NCBI RefSeq assembly: GCF_015831355.1
Contig: NZ_JADWYR010000001.1
Location: 558,001-622,000, forward strand
Length of the DNA: 64,000 bases
From: Panacibacter microcysteis
Lineage (GTDB): Bacteria; Bacteroidota; Bacteroidia; Chitinophagales; Chitinophagaceae
Direction of reading: 5' to 3'
In this document: positions 18,905-28,856 of the stretch, piece after piece
How positions within the stretch are numbered: position 1 is the stretch's first letter
Layout: each line of letters begins with the position of its first letter
Notes under the pieces: generated by a model
Seen by the model: the letters and a program-made list of their open reading frames with translations, nothing else
Databases searched by the model: none
What the model was told of the DNA's origin: nothing
Translations under genes and position numbers: made by a program

Positions 18905-20971
18905 TTATTCTACTACCGGGAAAGCCGAGATCCTTAATCTTGCAGCTCCCATCGGTATCAATGTAATCTCTGTCTCTTTTGTATTCACGTTTACAGGGCT
19001 CTGCGGCAGCGTATCACACAAACCGTATTTGTCAATTGTCCACTGTGGTATCATTTTGCCTTTAGCCTTTATCAGAACCGGTACATCATTTAGTGTAAAA
19101 GGAAAATTGCTTGCAGGCCATTCTTTTTTTACTACTTCAAATTGTTGAGCCAATGGTTTACTGTTTATAAGCAGGCCATAGTTCCACATTGACAAAGGAT
19201 AAATATCGTAGGCCGGCCACTTACTCTGGTCTGCATTGGCCTGCCATTTTGCATCCCACACGGCTGCTTTGGTAGCATCTACCTTCGTATAATTTTCTTC
19301 GATCTTTAAGGAGTAAGTGAGTGGCCCATAATTCAGGCTTACACTGTTCTTGTTTTTGTTCCATGTACGCAATGCAAGCTGCATCGGAAAAGTTAGTTCA
19401 ATCTTGTCCCCGTTACTCCACTTTCTTTCAATGCGTGCATATGAACCTGCTTCGAAATTGCCTGTAACAGGCTTCCCGTTGATACTTAAAGCGGAACGTG
19501 TGCACCAGCCCGGGATACGCATGTATAAAGGGAACTCACCGCTACCGTTTACTTCGATCATAATTTTTTCATCAAACGGGTAATTGGTCGTCTGCTTCAG
19601 TGTTACTTCTTTGCCGTTACCAACCTTCGCAGTTACCTCGCTGCTGCTGTATAACATGGCGGCAATACCATTATCAGGCGTGGCCATCCATAAATGTTCT
19701 GCATAATAAGGCCAGCCCTGGGCATGATTGTGTTGACAGCACCTGCTGCTAAACGGGTTCATGCTGAGAAAAGGCCCTTCGTTTTGTAAACCGGGTGAAT
19801 GATTTTTACTGTCACTGATCACCATATTCGGAGCAGTGAGGTAACGCAAACCTTTAAAATCGGGCATTACAGCCGCAGGGTATGTGTTGAAGGCTACGTC
19901 TTCGCAATTGTCTGCCCACATTGGGTCGCCGGTAATACCAATAAGCAATTCATCAGATGCCATCTGCTCCACCATTCCGCATGTTTCAACGGCCTGCCTG
20001 GGATCGTCGTAACCTTTACGGGCATTTTCATCTGCGCCAAACATACCACCGGGCACCTGGCCATAGATGTTGCGTATAAGACTGAAGTTGTTGTAAGTAG
20101 CTTTTAAATGCGCAGAATCTTTTGTCTGCAGGTAATAAGTGGCCGGCTCACGAAAGCATTGGGCAACGTTTACATTGTGCCAGTTGGGCAGGTTATTGGC
20201 CTGCGTCCAGTCTGCCGTATTGTTGTGAATTTTATGGGCAAGCTCCAGCAACCAGGACTCGCCGGTGCGGTTATACAACCAGTAAATGCTGTAAAGATTA
20301 TCTCCGCCGCGGCTGTTCTCCCAATAGGTTTGCAATAATTTATTGTCTGGTACTGCAGACTGCCATTTGAAATATTTTGTCATGAAGGGAATAACACGTG
20401 CATCCTTACTGTATTCGTAATATGATTGCATGGTCCACAACATGATCATATTTGACCAGAGATCTGTATACTCACCTTCTTTGATGGTTGGGCCAAAGTA
20501 ACCGTCTGCACGCTGGCTTTCAAAAACTTTCTCCAGCCACCTTTTTGTTTCGGCAATCATTTTTTCATCATGCAATATGTAGCCGATATCACCATACCCT
20601 TTCAGCCAGTATGGAACCTCTTCCCATCCATGATCGCCCTGGCCTGTACCACTATACCAGGCATTGTTGTGCTTATCGAGCCAGGCACTTATTTCGCCAA
20701 GATTGCCCGTTAAACCATCCCGCTGCAGTTCGAGATATTTCAGCACCCAACCCTGTGGCTTTATACTGCCCGCCGGCAGCTTAATAAACTGCGATGGAAC
20801 AAGTGGTGCCTTATTGGACACATAATATTTGCTGGAAGTTGTTGCTGTAATGCGCTTAACAACTGTTACGCTATCTGAAGCAGGCATATTCCAGTTTATA
20901 AAAAGCAGGGCCGCAACAATACCGGCACTTATTGTACTGATCTGTTTCAGACTGAAATATTTTCTCTTCAT
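18905..20971 (-). CDS. GH127/DUF1680 beta-L-arabinofuranosidase-like protein
   Basis: This is a 688-aa exported protein (an N-terminal hydrophobic anchor at residues about 10-28). An (alpha/alpha)6 barrel at about 55-470 carries GDHGWEEVPYWLKGYGDI. It is followed by beta-sandwich domains. The paired cysteines in SRCCQHNHAQGW match the GH127 site where a zinc-bound Cys acts as nucleophile. Family members cleave beta-L-arabinofuranosides, as in hydroxyproline-linked arabino-oligosaccharides and arabinogalactan side chains; GH146 is a close alternative. It sits between the GH43-like and GH5-like genes. Confidence 0.85.
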   Translation of the reverse strand: MKRKYFSLKQISTISAGIVAALLFINWNMPASDSVTVVKRITATTSSKYYVSNKAPLVPSQFIKLPAGSIKPQGWVLKYLELQRDGLTGNLGEISAWLDKHNNAWYSGTGQGDHGWEEVPYWLKGYGDIGYILHDEKMIAETKRWLEKVFESQRADGYFGPTIKEGEYTDLWSNMIMLWTMQSYYEYSKDARVIPFMTKYFKWQSAVPDNKLLQTYWENSRGGDNLYSIYWLYNRTGESWLLELAHKIHNNTADWTQANNLPNWHNVNVAQCFREPATYYLQTKDSAHLKATYNNFSLIRNIYGQVPGGMFGADENARKGYDDPRQAVETCGMVEQMASDELLIGITGDPMWADNCEDVAFNTYPAAVMPDFKGLRYLTAPNMVISDSKNHSPGLQNEGPFLSMNPFSSRCCQHNHAQGWPYYAEHLWMATPDNGIAAMLYSSSEVTAKVGNGKEVTLKQTTNYPFDEKIMIEVNGSGEFPLYMRIPGWCTRSALSINGKPVTGNFEAGSYARIERKWSNGDKIELTFPMQLALRTWNKNKNSVSLNYGPLTYSLKIEENYTKVDATKAAVWDAKWQANADQSKWPAYDIYPLSMWNYGLLINSKPLAQQFEVVKKEWPASNFPFTLNDVPVLIKAKGKMIPQWTIDKYGLCDTLPQSPVNVNTKETEITLIPMGAARLRISAFPVVE

Positions 20972-21041
20972 GCTTTATACGTTCACTTTTTTACCGGCGA
21001 TAAAAAGTAATAAAAAAACCACGTTCAACAATACTGTATCG

Positions 21042-22073
21042 TCACTTATTCTTCAATGCAGGCAAAGAAAATACAAAGGGCCTGCTCCTGTCGCTTACAA
21101 GCGTTCCGTTTGCAAATTGCAATGGCGCTACCTGTATCGATGATCTTCTTTCGCTGAAAGGATAAATACCATTCGCATCCATGTGTGCTTCGCCATGTTT
21201 TATCCTGCCGGGGTGTGTAAAGTAAAACACCCATGCCTTATCATTTACCACAACCACATCTCCATGTGCACCGCCTGGTTGATCATCTTTTCTTGCCGAC
21301 GCGCTGTCTAATATAAGCCCCTGTTTTTCCCAATGTATAGCGTCGGCCGATCTGTATACACGCATGCCGCGCCATTCATCTGTCAGCATCCAGTAATAAT
21401 GGTTATATGCAAACACTTTCGGACCTTCCTGGGCGGTGTTGCCAAGTACGGGCTCGTTATTGTATGTCCACGTAAAAAGATCTTTGCTTTCTGCCATCAT
21501 AATTGCGGCGTTGCGTGCATCATCTTTATACCACATACGCCAGGTACCATCGGGCATTTGCATAAGCGACGCGTCTATGACTTGCTCTGACGAAAGCGTT
21601 ACAAACCCAATAAACTTCCACTGCCATAGTTCATTGCTTGTATAATGTGCCATGCGTGCCTTACCACCCCACTCACTTCTTACACCTTGTATATACACCA
21701 CAAACATGTGGTAAACACCTTCATGATAAACAACCTCAGGAGCCCAGTAGGTATTACGCCCTTCTTCAAATGCAAGATTCAGCGTGCCGCGGTAAACCCA
21801 TGTGCGGCCACTGTCTTCCCCACAGGCCACCGCAATATCATTACCATAGCAGAAGGATACACCCGGCGCTTCCGTATTTGCACGGCGCTGTGTGTACAAC
21901 ATCCACCATTTTTGTGCTGCACGGTTCCATACCATTACAGGGTCGGCGGCCCCATCTGTAACAGGATCACGGTAGAGCGGCGCAGGTGCCGTGTGTGTAA
22001 CATCCTGCGCCATTACCGTGTTAACCACTGCCATAAATAAAACCACTAAATATGAAACCAAAAAAATCTTCAT
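21042..22073 (-). CDS. GH43-like five-bladed propeller hydrolase
   Basis: This secreted 343-aa protein begins with MKIFLVSYLVVLFMAVVNTVMAQ. Repeating propeller signatures are clear: GAADPVMVWN, NTYWAPEVVYHEG, IDASLMQMPDGTW, TAQEGPKVFAYN and the C-terminal GDVVVVNDKAWVFYF. The acidic residues in ADP, VIDAS and QEGP take the places of the GH43 catalytic triad. It is more divergent than the GH43 protein encoded at 8089-9129, and GH117-type or other clan propellers are possible. It is the first hydrolase gene after the SusCD-DUF3823 genes, separated from them by a repeat element. Confidence 0.72.
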   Translation of the reverse strand: MKIFLVSYLVVLFMAVVNTVMAQDVTHTAPAPLYRDPVTDGAADPVMVWNRAAQKWWMLYTQRRANTEAPGVSFCYGNDIAVACGEDSGRTWVYRGTLNLAFEEGRNTYWAPEVVYHEGVYHMFVVYIQGVRSEWGGKARMAHYTSNELWQWKFIGFVTLSSEQVIDASLMQMPDGTWRMWYKDDARNAAIMMAESKDLFTWTYNNEPVLGNTAQEGPKVFAYNHYYWMLTDEWRGMRVYRSADAIHWEKQGLILDSASARKDDQPGGAHGDVVVVNDKAWVFYFTHPGRIKHGEAHMDANGIYPFSERRSSIQVAPLQFANGTLVSDRSRPFVFSLPALKNK

Positions 22074-22116
22074 GCGCTTATGCATTGCACGTTCAGTTAA
22101 TGAAAGCTTTTATCAT

Positions 22117-22345
22117 TGTTTGCCGGCTGCAGTACTCATGGCATCTCCTGTTGTGTCACTCACTTGTACTGCAGGAACTTTGGGCGACAGCAGAACAGCC
22201 ACCGATTGGCGCCGGAGGAAGCGCAACATTTCAACAGACCGGGGTTTTAAAAATCCGCTTCGGTCTTCGCATTGCTCAATAATGCTGCTGCCGTACAAGA
22301 GTGCGACGCAACAAAAGCCCAATGCTTATACTGCTGCCCGGCACA
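22117..22345. repeat. Inverted-repeat element 4 (complete pair)
   Basis: The T-subtype left arm (22139-22169, with GGCATCTCC instead of GGCATCGCC) is paired with a C-subtype right arm (22293-22320). The outer ends are TGCCGGC on the left and TGCCCGGC on the right. It fills the 337-bp gap between the DUF3823 and GH43-like genes. Confidence 0.8.
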
Positions 22346-22410
22346 TAACAATATTTCAAACAACTACACATTGTATTACCAGGCCGTTACACACAGCCCG
22401 GTAATATTCA

Positions 22411-23106
22411 TTAAAAGGTAAGCTTTACAAGCTGTGAAAAGATCATGTCTTCCACACCTGCAATCTTAATACCTACCCTTGCAAAAACATAGTCCTGGCT
22501 AAGCGTTGGCAAAGCAACAGACAGGCTGATGTTATCAGGATCTGTAATGTCGGCACCTGCTTTATCAGCCCGTGCTACATTGTTTGTACCTGATACATAC
22601 ACCGTGTTGTTTACAAACAACGTTACACTTTCAATGTCTTTTGCATTGGCATCGGTTATAATTTTTTCTGCCTTAAAAGTTGCATTAACCGTGGTACCGC
22701 TAACGCTGATGTTTGCGTTGCGTATCATGTAATATGGCGTTACTTCTATATCAACCGTTTTGCTGCCGGCAACTGATATAGCCAGTGAGTCTGGTGTGCC
22801 TGCTGCTGTTTTAGGCCACATGAAAGGGCCCTGGCCTGTTGGAACAATGAATTTATAATCACCGTCAAACAGCAAGGCATTCATCTGTCCATCTTGTGTG
22901 AATACACCATTAATGGCACCAACTTTACCAAAACCGGATTGATACAACTGAAATGGCACACGTTCGTACTCTACATAAATGGTATCACCGTTATACAACA
23001 GCCCGCCTGTAATCTGAGATGATGGCGGTGCATAGTTATCTTTTTTACAGGAATACAAAGCACCTGTTAAAACACAACCTGCAACTATATAAGAAAGGAT
23101 CTTCAT
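22411..23106 (-). CDS. DUF3823 lipoprotein of a SusCD locus
   Basis: This 231-aa outer-membrane lipoprotein has its lipobox ending at C20 (GALYSCKKDN). The body is all beta. A carboxypeptidase-regulatory-like first domain (ITGGLLYNGDTIYVEYERV, FDGDYKFIVPTG) is followed by a second Ig-like domain. This matches DUF3823, a family found next to SusCD pairs in place of SusE/F. A role in binding glycan at the cell surface is likely from context. It lies 20 bp after susD. Confidence 0.82.
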   Translation of the reverse strand: MKILSYIVAGCVLTGALYSCKKDNYAPPSSQITGGLLYNGDTIYVEYERVPFQLYQSGFGKVGAINGVFTQDGQMNALLFDGDYKFIVPTGQGPFMWPKTAAGTPDSLAISVAGSKTVDIEVTPYYMIRNANISVSGTTVNATFKAEKIITDANAKDIESVTLFVNNTVYVSGTNNVARADKAGADITDPDNISLSVALPTLSQDYVFARVGIKIAGVEDMIFSQLVKLTF

Positions 23107-23126
23107 GTCTGAATAATTTAAAGTTG

Positions 23127-25055
23127 TTATTGGTTAGGTTGCTTTACAATTTTTGGATTGGCAGAAATCACATCATCGCCAATAAGGGAGTAGTAATTAC
23201 CCAACTGGAACAGGTTGTTTCCTGTAACAGGGCCGGGCAATACTTCTTTAAACAACCACTTGCCATTATCGGGGCTGGCAGGGTTATAGTATTTGTAAGG
23301 CCACAAACCCCATGGCTGCGTACTTGTTTTTGTAGCCTGGCCAATATTGCTTACGAGTTCTGTTTTTGTAAGCGGAGAACCATCCCATACAATGTGTGCA
23401 AGTCTCCAGCGTTTCATGTCGTATAAGATATGCCCTTCAAAAGCAAGCTCTACGCGGCGCTCATGCACTACGCGGTCAAAAGTTATTTCTCCTGCAGTTA
23501 AAGCGGTGGTAAGGCCGGCCCTTGCGCGAACCTGGTTCATATAATCTGCTGCAAGCTGTGTTTGACCAAGTTCGAATGCTGCTTCTGCAGCATTTAACAA
23601 TACTTCTGCATAACGGTAACGGATATACGCAACATCACTGCCGCGGCCTCTTCTGCCAGAACCAACCTGCGGGTCTAACCATTTCCTGATGTAAAACCCG
23701 GTTTGTGTTCTGTATTGCAAACCACTGATAGGCCCGTCTTTACCAACTACAGGCACCGGTGTTTCTGTGCCGGGCAGCGGCTTGGTGTTTACGGCGTTGT
23801 CGCTTGTGAGTATTGAGCCGTCGGCCAGCTGGTAGCCCGCCCATATATCTGTAACACCGGATTTGAATACAGCGTTTGGCAGTAGTACGGTGCCTGCAAG
23901 ACGTGCATCGCGGCCCGCAAATATGCCCTGTATGTCATCGTAGAAAACAGGGTTGCCTGAGCCATCTGTTGTAGCAAGCGGCGCGTATGTATTATCAAGG
24001 TTTTCGAAAGCTTCCACCAGGTTTAGTGATGGATTCAAACGACCTGCATCGTCTCCTTCATCAGACAAAGAGAAAGGCTGATCATTGGTGGTGAAAGCGT
24101 GTGTTTTACCACCATTTACCCTAAAGTCTTCTATAAACATAGATTCCTGGTTTACGCTTGTTTTGTCCAGGAACAATGCGGCAAAATTGTCTGACAGGTT
24201 TGGCAATACCTGGTAAAGTTTGTAAGCACCGGCCTGCCCGTTGATAATTTCCTGCGCAGCAGTAAGCGCTTTTGTATAGTATTCAGTTGCTTTTTCTGCA
24301 GGAATACCTACTTCATTACCTGGCAGGGTAACCTGCGGCGTTCTGATGTTTCCATACTTTGCAATAGATGCAGCATACAATGCAGCCCTTGCTTCCATGG
24401 CCAATGCAGCGCCTTTTGATGCCCTTGATTTTGTATTGGCATCTGCAGGAAGATCGTTCTTGATTGCTTCTGCCTCGCTGATAATAAAGTCGTAAATATC
24501 TGACTCTTTTGCACGGGGCGTTTGCAGGTAAGTAGGATCACCTTTCAGGTCGTAAATCAATTGCTGTAAAATCAATGGTACGCCGCCATATCTTTTTACC
24601 AGTTCGAAATAGAAGCTGGCGCGGATGAACCTGCCCTCTGCCATAAAGCGTGCTTTATCTGCTGCACTCAATTCTGTAGAGGCGCTGTCACGTGCTATAA
24701 AAAGATTAAGGTCTCTTATGTAAGCATAACTATCGTACCAGTTTAAACCCCAGGAGTCGAAGCCCCAACCGGTTCTCTGCACAATATAGTAGCTGCCATT
24801 TTCAGAAGGGAAGCTTTCGCTAAAATCTGCAAAAGATCTCCATCCCGGGTCTGACGGTGTTCCGTCAAGCGCAGAGAAATCAATCATCCTGTTATACAGG
24901 TCTCCCAATATAGAAAGTACCAGTGCAGGATCAGAGAATGCCGTTTCTTCCGGTATTACCTGCGTGGGCGGGATGTTTAAAAATTCATCGTCTTTCCGGC
25001 ATCCTGCCAATACAACAAGACAGGCAACCGGCAGTATAATCAAAAGTTTTTTCAT
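23127..25055 (-). CDS. susD: SusD/RagB nutrient-binding outer-membrane lipoprotein
   Basis: This 642-aa surface lipoprotein has a lipobox at C19 (CLVVLAGCRKDD). The N-terminal FLNIPPTQVIPEETAFSDP is typical of SusD. TPR-like helices and the C-terminal VAYIRYRYAEVLLNAAEAAF and VHERRVELAFEGH motifs complete the family. It binds the polysaccharide at the cell surface and acts as lid on the SusC-type transporter encoded 26 bp upstream. Confidence 0.95.
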   Translation of the reverse strand: MKKLLIILPVACLVVLAGCRKDDEFLNIPPTQVIPEETAFSDPALVLSILGDLYNRMIDFSALDGTPSDPGWRSFADFSESFPSENGSYYIVQRTGWGFDSWGLNWYDSYAYIRDLNLFIARDSASTELSAADKARFMAEGRFIRASFYFELVKRYGGVPLILQQLIYDLKGDPTYLQTPRAKESDIYDFIISEAEAIKNDLPADANTKSRASKGAALAMEARAALYAASIAKYGNIRTPQVTLPGNEVGIPAEKATEYYTKALTAAQEIINGQAGAYKLYQVLPNLSDNFAALFLDKTSVNQESMFIEDFRVNGGKTHAFTTNDQPFSLSDEGDDAGRLNPSLNLVEAFENLDNTYAPLATTDGSGNPVFYDDIQGIFAGRDARLAGTVLLPNAVFKSGVTDIWAGYQLADGSILTSDNAVNTKPLPGTETPVPVVGKDGPISGLQYRTQTGFYIRKWLDPQVGSGRRGRGSDVAYIRYRYAEVLLNAAEAAFELGQTQLAADYMNQVRARAGLTTALTAGEITFDRVVHERRVELAFEGHILYDMKRWRLAHIVWDGSPLTKTELVSNIGQATKTSTQPWGLWPYKYYNPASPDNGKWLFKEVLPGPVTGNNLFQLGNYYSLIGDDVISANPKIVKQPNQ

Positions 25056-25081
25056 CGTTAATTTTTTAATCGTTAGAAGCG

Positions 25082-28000
25082 TTAGAGCGATAGATTGATA
25101 CCTACGTTAAATACCCTGTTTTGAGGAAACTGTAAACCATTGTCGTCAATTACTTCAGGGTCTATACCGTACTGGCTAAGATTGTCAATAGAGAACAGGT
25201 TGTACACGTTCAGGTAAATTCTTGTATTCTGTATCCGCACTCTTTTCAGCCAGTCCTGTGGCAGCCTGTAGCCCAGCTCAATCGTCCTGGCCCTGATCTG
25301 TTTAACGTTGTGTGCCCAGAAGGTGGAATTCTTATTGTAATTACTATGACCGGTACCCGGGTTGTAACGGTTGGCAGGGTATTTACCTGGGATCCACTCG
25401 CTGTTGGGGTCAAACGGATCTGCTTTGTGCCACCTGTCTGTAAAGATTTCATTCAGGTTGCCATTACCCTGGAACGCCCAGCGCATTTCCCAGTTTTGAA
25501 ACCATGTATAGCCTGCAGCACCTGAGAAGTCTGCGTGGAAATCGAAATTCCTGTAATTGAGTGCTATCGATAAACCGAAGTTGATATTCGGCTGCTGGCC
25601 ATAACCATAACCGATAGGTCTTTCATCAAGCCCGTCGATCTTTCCGTCTTTGTTTACATCTTCGTAGATGAGGTCTCCGGGCAGTAATGTCCTGTTACCC
25701 TGCCCGTCAATATTTACAGGGTAATTATTGATCTGCTCCTGCGAGCTGAACTGGCCTAACACATTGTAGCCCCAGCTTATGTTGTTAAACCTGTCTTCAG
25801 AAGAATTGCGGTACTGATCAAATGAATTAAAGAACAGCGGGTTATAAGAGTTAAGCGATTTACCGCGGGTGATAGAAAAGTTACCGGTAACATTAAAATT
25901 CAACTGGCTGATCTTTCCGTTATAACCCAGTGAAAACTCAGCACCATACTGCGCATCGCTGTTGATGTTTTCCCTTGGCAACTGGTAACCGATCTCAATA
26001 GGCGTAAGCACATCGTTCTTTGCACCCAGCAATCCTGTACGTTTCCGGTAGAAGTAATCCACTGTACCGGTTATCTTTCCCCTGAATAGCGAGAAATCCA
26101 TACCGATATCCATTATCTTACTTTTTAACCATGTAATGTTGGTAGTAGGCACACCTTTATCTCTCGAAACGGTAATACTGTTACCATCGAGAATGGCAAT
26201 ACCCTGGTTGTAGTTATAACCCTGCAGGTATGCATACGGCGCAACAATAGGATTGCTGTTGTCATACGGATTTGTATCATCACCGAGTACACCATAAGAC
26301 GCCCTGAATTTCAGATCACTTAAGATATAGTCGTTATCACCCAAAAGGCTCTTAAAAAATGGTTCATTGGTAATGCGCCAGCCGATTGAACCGCCGGGGA
26401 AATAACCAACACGATAACCGGGAGCAAACAGGTATGATGCATCTCTTCTTACAGACGCTTCCAGGAAATACCTGTTAGCGTAGTTATAAGTTACGCGGCC
26501 AATATAGCCCACCCTTGAAGTCCTGTCATCACTGTCATCATAACGGTCTGCTGTAGGAAAGTAGATCAGCGGCAGGTTATTGGAAACTGGTGATGCATGT
26601 ATCCAGTTTCTTAAACGTGTGGTCTTTAGCCTTTCTGCCACAACTGTTGCTCCAATGGTATGATCACCGAAGGTGTTGTTGTAATTGATCTGTCCCTGTA
26701 AGGTTGTATTGATCTGTTTAATCTGCTCTCTTTCGCGCCATGGGTTAGTGCTGCCTCCGGACGGTATGTAAGTATCGTTGGCTTCATCATACCTGTAACC
26801 GTTATAAGTGTATTCATGGTTATTGAGCAGGTAATCTGCTATATAGTAAGAGAACAGACCACGCACCGTTAAACCTTTTATGCCCGGTACCTGGTAGTCT
26901 GCATGAAAGTTTGTTTGCAGCACACGCCAGTCTCCGCGGTAAAGCCCTGCAATGGTTTTATTGAGGTATGCATAGTTTGTTTCAATGTGCCCGATATCAT
27001 TCAGGTAGGCAGGATTGTCATTGGCATACGGTCTTTCTATGGGCGTATTTCTTAATACGGCATAACGCGCCAGCCAGTAGTCGTCCAGGCCAGGTACACC
27101 GGGGTTTTCACGGCTTTCTATCCTGCCGTTAATGTCCACACCCACTTTAAGGCCACTGGTTAATTTAGCAGTAATGTTAGACTGTATGTTTGTCCTGTTA
27201 AACTTGTACTCAGAACCCATTACAGAATTCTGAAAAAAGTTGGTGGCCGATACATAATAATTTACTTTATCTGAACCACCGTTGATGTTTACGTTTACCG
27301 AATTCTGCGGGGCATTGTTATTACTCGTAATAAATTTTCTCCAGTCGAAGCTGCGGTACTGCGGGCCTGCGCTTTCGCCCTGTTTGTATTTTTCCAGTTC
27401 TTCCTGTGTAATGTTCGTGTTGCCAAAGCTGTTTATTTCAGCCTCGGCACGGTAGTACATATAATCGTAAGAGTTATTAACGACTTCAGGAAAACGAAAC
27501 CATTGCTGCCAGCCTGCATACGCATCTACATTAATAGCGTTTTTGCCGGTTGCACCGCGTTTGGTAGTTACCACCACCACACCGTTTGCGGCGCGCACAC
27601 CATAAATGGCAGCAGAACCATCTTTCAATACAGTAATGCTTTCAATGTCGTTTGGCGCCAGGTTGTTGAACTGGCCTGCATCCTGCTGTATACCATCAAT
27701 TACATACAAAGGGTTGCCCATGTTGCGTATCTGTATGCCTGCAGATGCACCGGGCCTGCCATCGGCCATCCTGAATGTAACACCGGGCAGTTTGCCAGCC
27801 AGCGTGGTACTTACAGTGGCGCCGCCATGCACACGGTCTATGTCTTTACTGGTAACGGTTGCAATAGAACCTGTAACAGACCCTTTGCGCTGCGTACCAT
27901 ACCCAATTACCACTACTTCGCCGAGGTCTGATGCTGAACCCTCGAGCGTTACCGTAATATTTTTCTGCCCGGTTATACCTACGCGCTGCTCCTTCATACC

Positions 28001-28270
28001 CACATAAGTAAAGACGAGGAACTTGTCAGCCGCCGTTACCGTTATGGTAAAGGCGCCTTTTGCATCTGAAAGTGTATTGGCTTTGCTTTGATCAGTAGCT
28101 ATACTTACACCTTCTACAGGTGCTTTGTCTGAGCCAAGCACAACGCCCGAAATAACGGAATTATCCTGTGCTGTAACAGCAGATGAAATAAGTAAGAGTA
28201 AACTCAGCAGTGTGCTGAAAAGTGAAAAGCTGCTCCTGCCGGGCAGCCATGTGGCTTTCGTTTTTTTCAT
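25082..28270 (-). CDS. susC: SusC/RagA TonB-linked outer-membrane transporter
   Basis: This 1062-aa outer-membrane protein has a signal peptide, an N-terminal carboxypeptidase-like domain (ISGVVLGSDKAPVEGVSIAT), a TonB-box region near LGEVVVIGYGTQRKGSVTG, a plug (GVRAANGVVVVTTKRG) and a 22-strand-type barrel ending in an aromatic/Leu C terminus (NVGINLSL). It imports oligosaccharides captured by its SusD partner using TonB energy. The ATG at 28270 is preferred over 28291, because KKTKATWLPGRSSF and the hydrophobic signal follow. It is the first gene of the PUL, with a LacI-type palindrome 57 bp upstream. Confidence 0.95.
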   Translation of the reverse strand: MKKTKATWLPGRSSFSLFSTLLSLLLLISSAVTAQDNSVISGVVLGSDKAPVEGVSIATDQSKANTLSDAKGAFTITVTAADKFLVFTYVGMKEQRVGITGQKNITVTLEGSASDLGEVVVIGYGTQRKGSVTGSIATVTSKDIDRVHGGATVSTTLAGKLPGVTFRMADGRPGASAGIQIRNMGNPLYVIDGIQQDAGQFNNLAPNDIESITVLKDGSAAIYGVRAANGVVVVTTKRGATGKNAINVDAYAGWQQWFRFPEVVNNSYDYMYYRAEAEINSFGNTNITQEELEKYKQGESAGPQYRSFDWRKFITSNNNAPQNSVNVNINGGSDKVNYYVSATNFFQNSVMGSEYKFNRTNIQSNITAKLTSGLKVGVDINGRIESRENPGVPGLDDYWLARYAVLRNTPIERPYANDNPAYLNDIGHIETNYAYLNKTIAGLYRGDWRVLQTNFHADYQVPGIKGLTVRGLFSYYIADYLLNNHEYTYNGYRYDEANDTYIPSGGSTNPWREREQIKQINTTLQGQINYNNTFGDHTIGATVVAERLKTTRLRNWIHASPVSNNLPLIYFPTADRYDDSDDRTSRVGYIGRVTYNYANRYFLEASVRRDASYLFAPGYRVGYFPGGSIGWRITNEPFFKSLLGDNDYILSDLKFRASYGVLGDDTNPYDNSNPIVAPYAYLQGYNYNQGIAILDGNSITVSRDKGVPTTNITWLKSKIMDIGMDFSLFRGKITGTVDYFYRKRTGLLGAKNDVLTPIEIGYQLPRENINSDAQYGAEFSLGYNGKISQLNFNVTGNFSITRGKSLNSYNPLFFNSFDQYRNSSEDRFNNISWGYNVLGQFSSQEQINNYPVNIDGQGNRTLLPGDLIYEDVNKDGKIDGLDERPIGYGYGQQPNINFGLSIALNYRNFDFHADFSGAAGYTWFQNWEMRWAFQGNGNLNEIFTDRWHKADPFDPNSEWIPGKYPANRYNPGTGHSNYNKNSTFWAHNVKQIRARTIELGYRLPQDWLKRVRIQNTRIYLNVYNLFSIDNLSQYGIDPEVIDDNGLQFPQNRVFNVGINLSL

Positions 28271-28326
28271 TGTAAACAAGCAATAATTCATAACAGTTTA
28301 TTTTGGAATTTCTAAATTTTTATATT

Positions 28327-28344
28327 TGTGCAATCGTTTACACA
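28327..28344. promoter_or_regulatory. LacI/GalR-type operator palindrome upstream of susC
   Basis: TGTGCAATCGTTTACACA fits TGTGNAANCGNTTNCACA exactly and has the central CG of LacI-family operators. It lies 57 bp before the susC start on the (-) side and over 500 bp from the regulator gene. No LacI-family gene was found in the window. Confidence 0.5.
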
Positions 28345-28560
28345 AAAAGCCAAAAAAATCAGCTCGAGTTGTTGCTTGTTTGTTTAGATGCAGTCATAAT
28401 GATTTTTTGATTTGAGTGTTATGGTGTCTGGTAGTGTACATAAGCAAATAGCTTAGCGGTGTACACATCATAATGGCAAGTACAGTCCGGCATAAGCAAT
28501 CATCCGGTTGGAATGATAACGTGAAGAAAAATCAATTATCAAAGATGATCGTTTTATTTT

Positions 28561-28588
28561 GTCTCATTATTTTATCAAAATGTCTCAA
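28561..28588 (+). promoter_or_regulatory. GTCTCA direct-repeat box A
   Basis: Two GTCTCA copies (28561 and 28582) are 21 bp apart, with TTATCAAAA between them. The same arrangement recurs at 34486-34511. It lies 269 bp before the PUL sensor kinase and about 290 bp before susC, so it could serve either direction. Two helical turns of spacing suit a dimeric AraC-type activator; that is inference. Confidence 0.5.
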
Positions 28589-28634
28589 AGTTTTTTTGAC
28601 TGCGTGTTAGCTATAAAGAAAGAAAAACATGATG

Positions 28635-28831
28635 AGCCGTGCTGCAGTGCAGGTAGCATCACCTGTTGCGTCGCACACTTGTGCGGCAGTAACATTGCGC
28701 AGCATGCTGCGGTTACAGTCAGCCTGCAAAACGCAAACGTACACAGCAACGCGGCAGATTAAGCTGAATATAGATATACAGTACAAGAGTGCGACGCAAG
28801 GAACGATGCGCAGCGCTCAAATGCCCGGCCC
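28635..28831. repeat. Inverted-repeat element 5 (complete pair)
   Basis: The left arm is 28654-28684 and the right arm 28781-28799, both C subtype. The right outer end is ATGCCCGGCC. It is the shortest complete pair. It lies between the GTCTCA box and the start of the PUL sensor kinase in the 586-bp divergent region, which otherwise holds only the LacI-type palindrome. Confidence 0.78.
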
Positions 28832-28856
28832 ATAAATAAAAAACGATTGCCATAGC

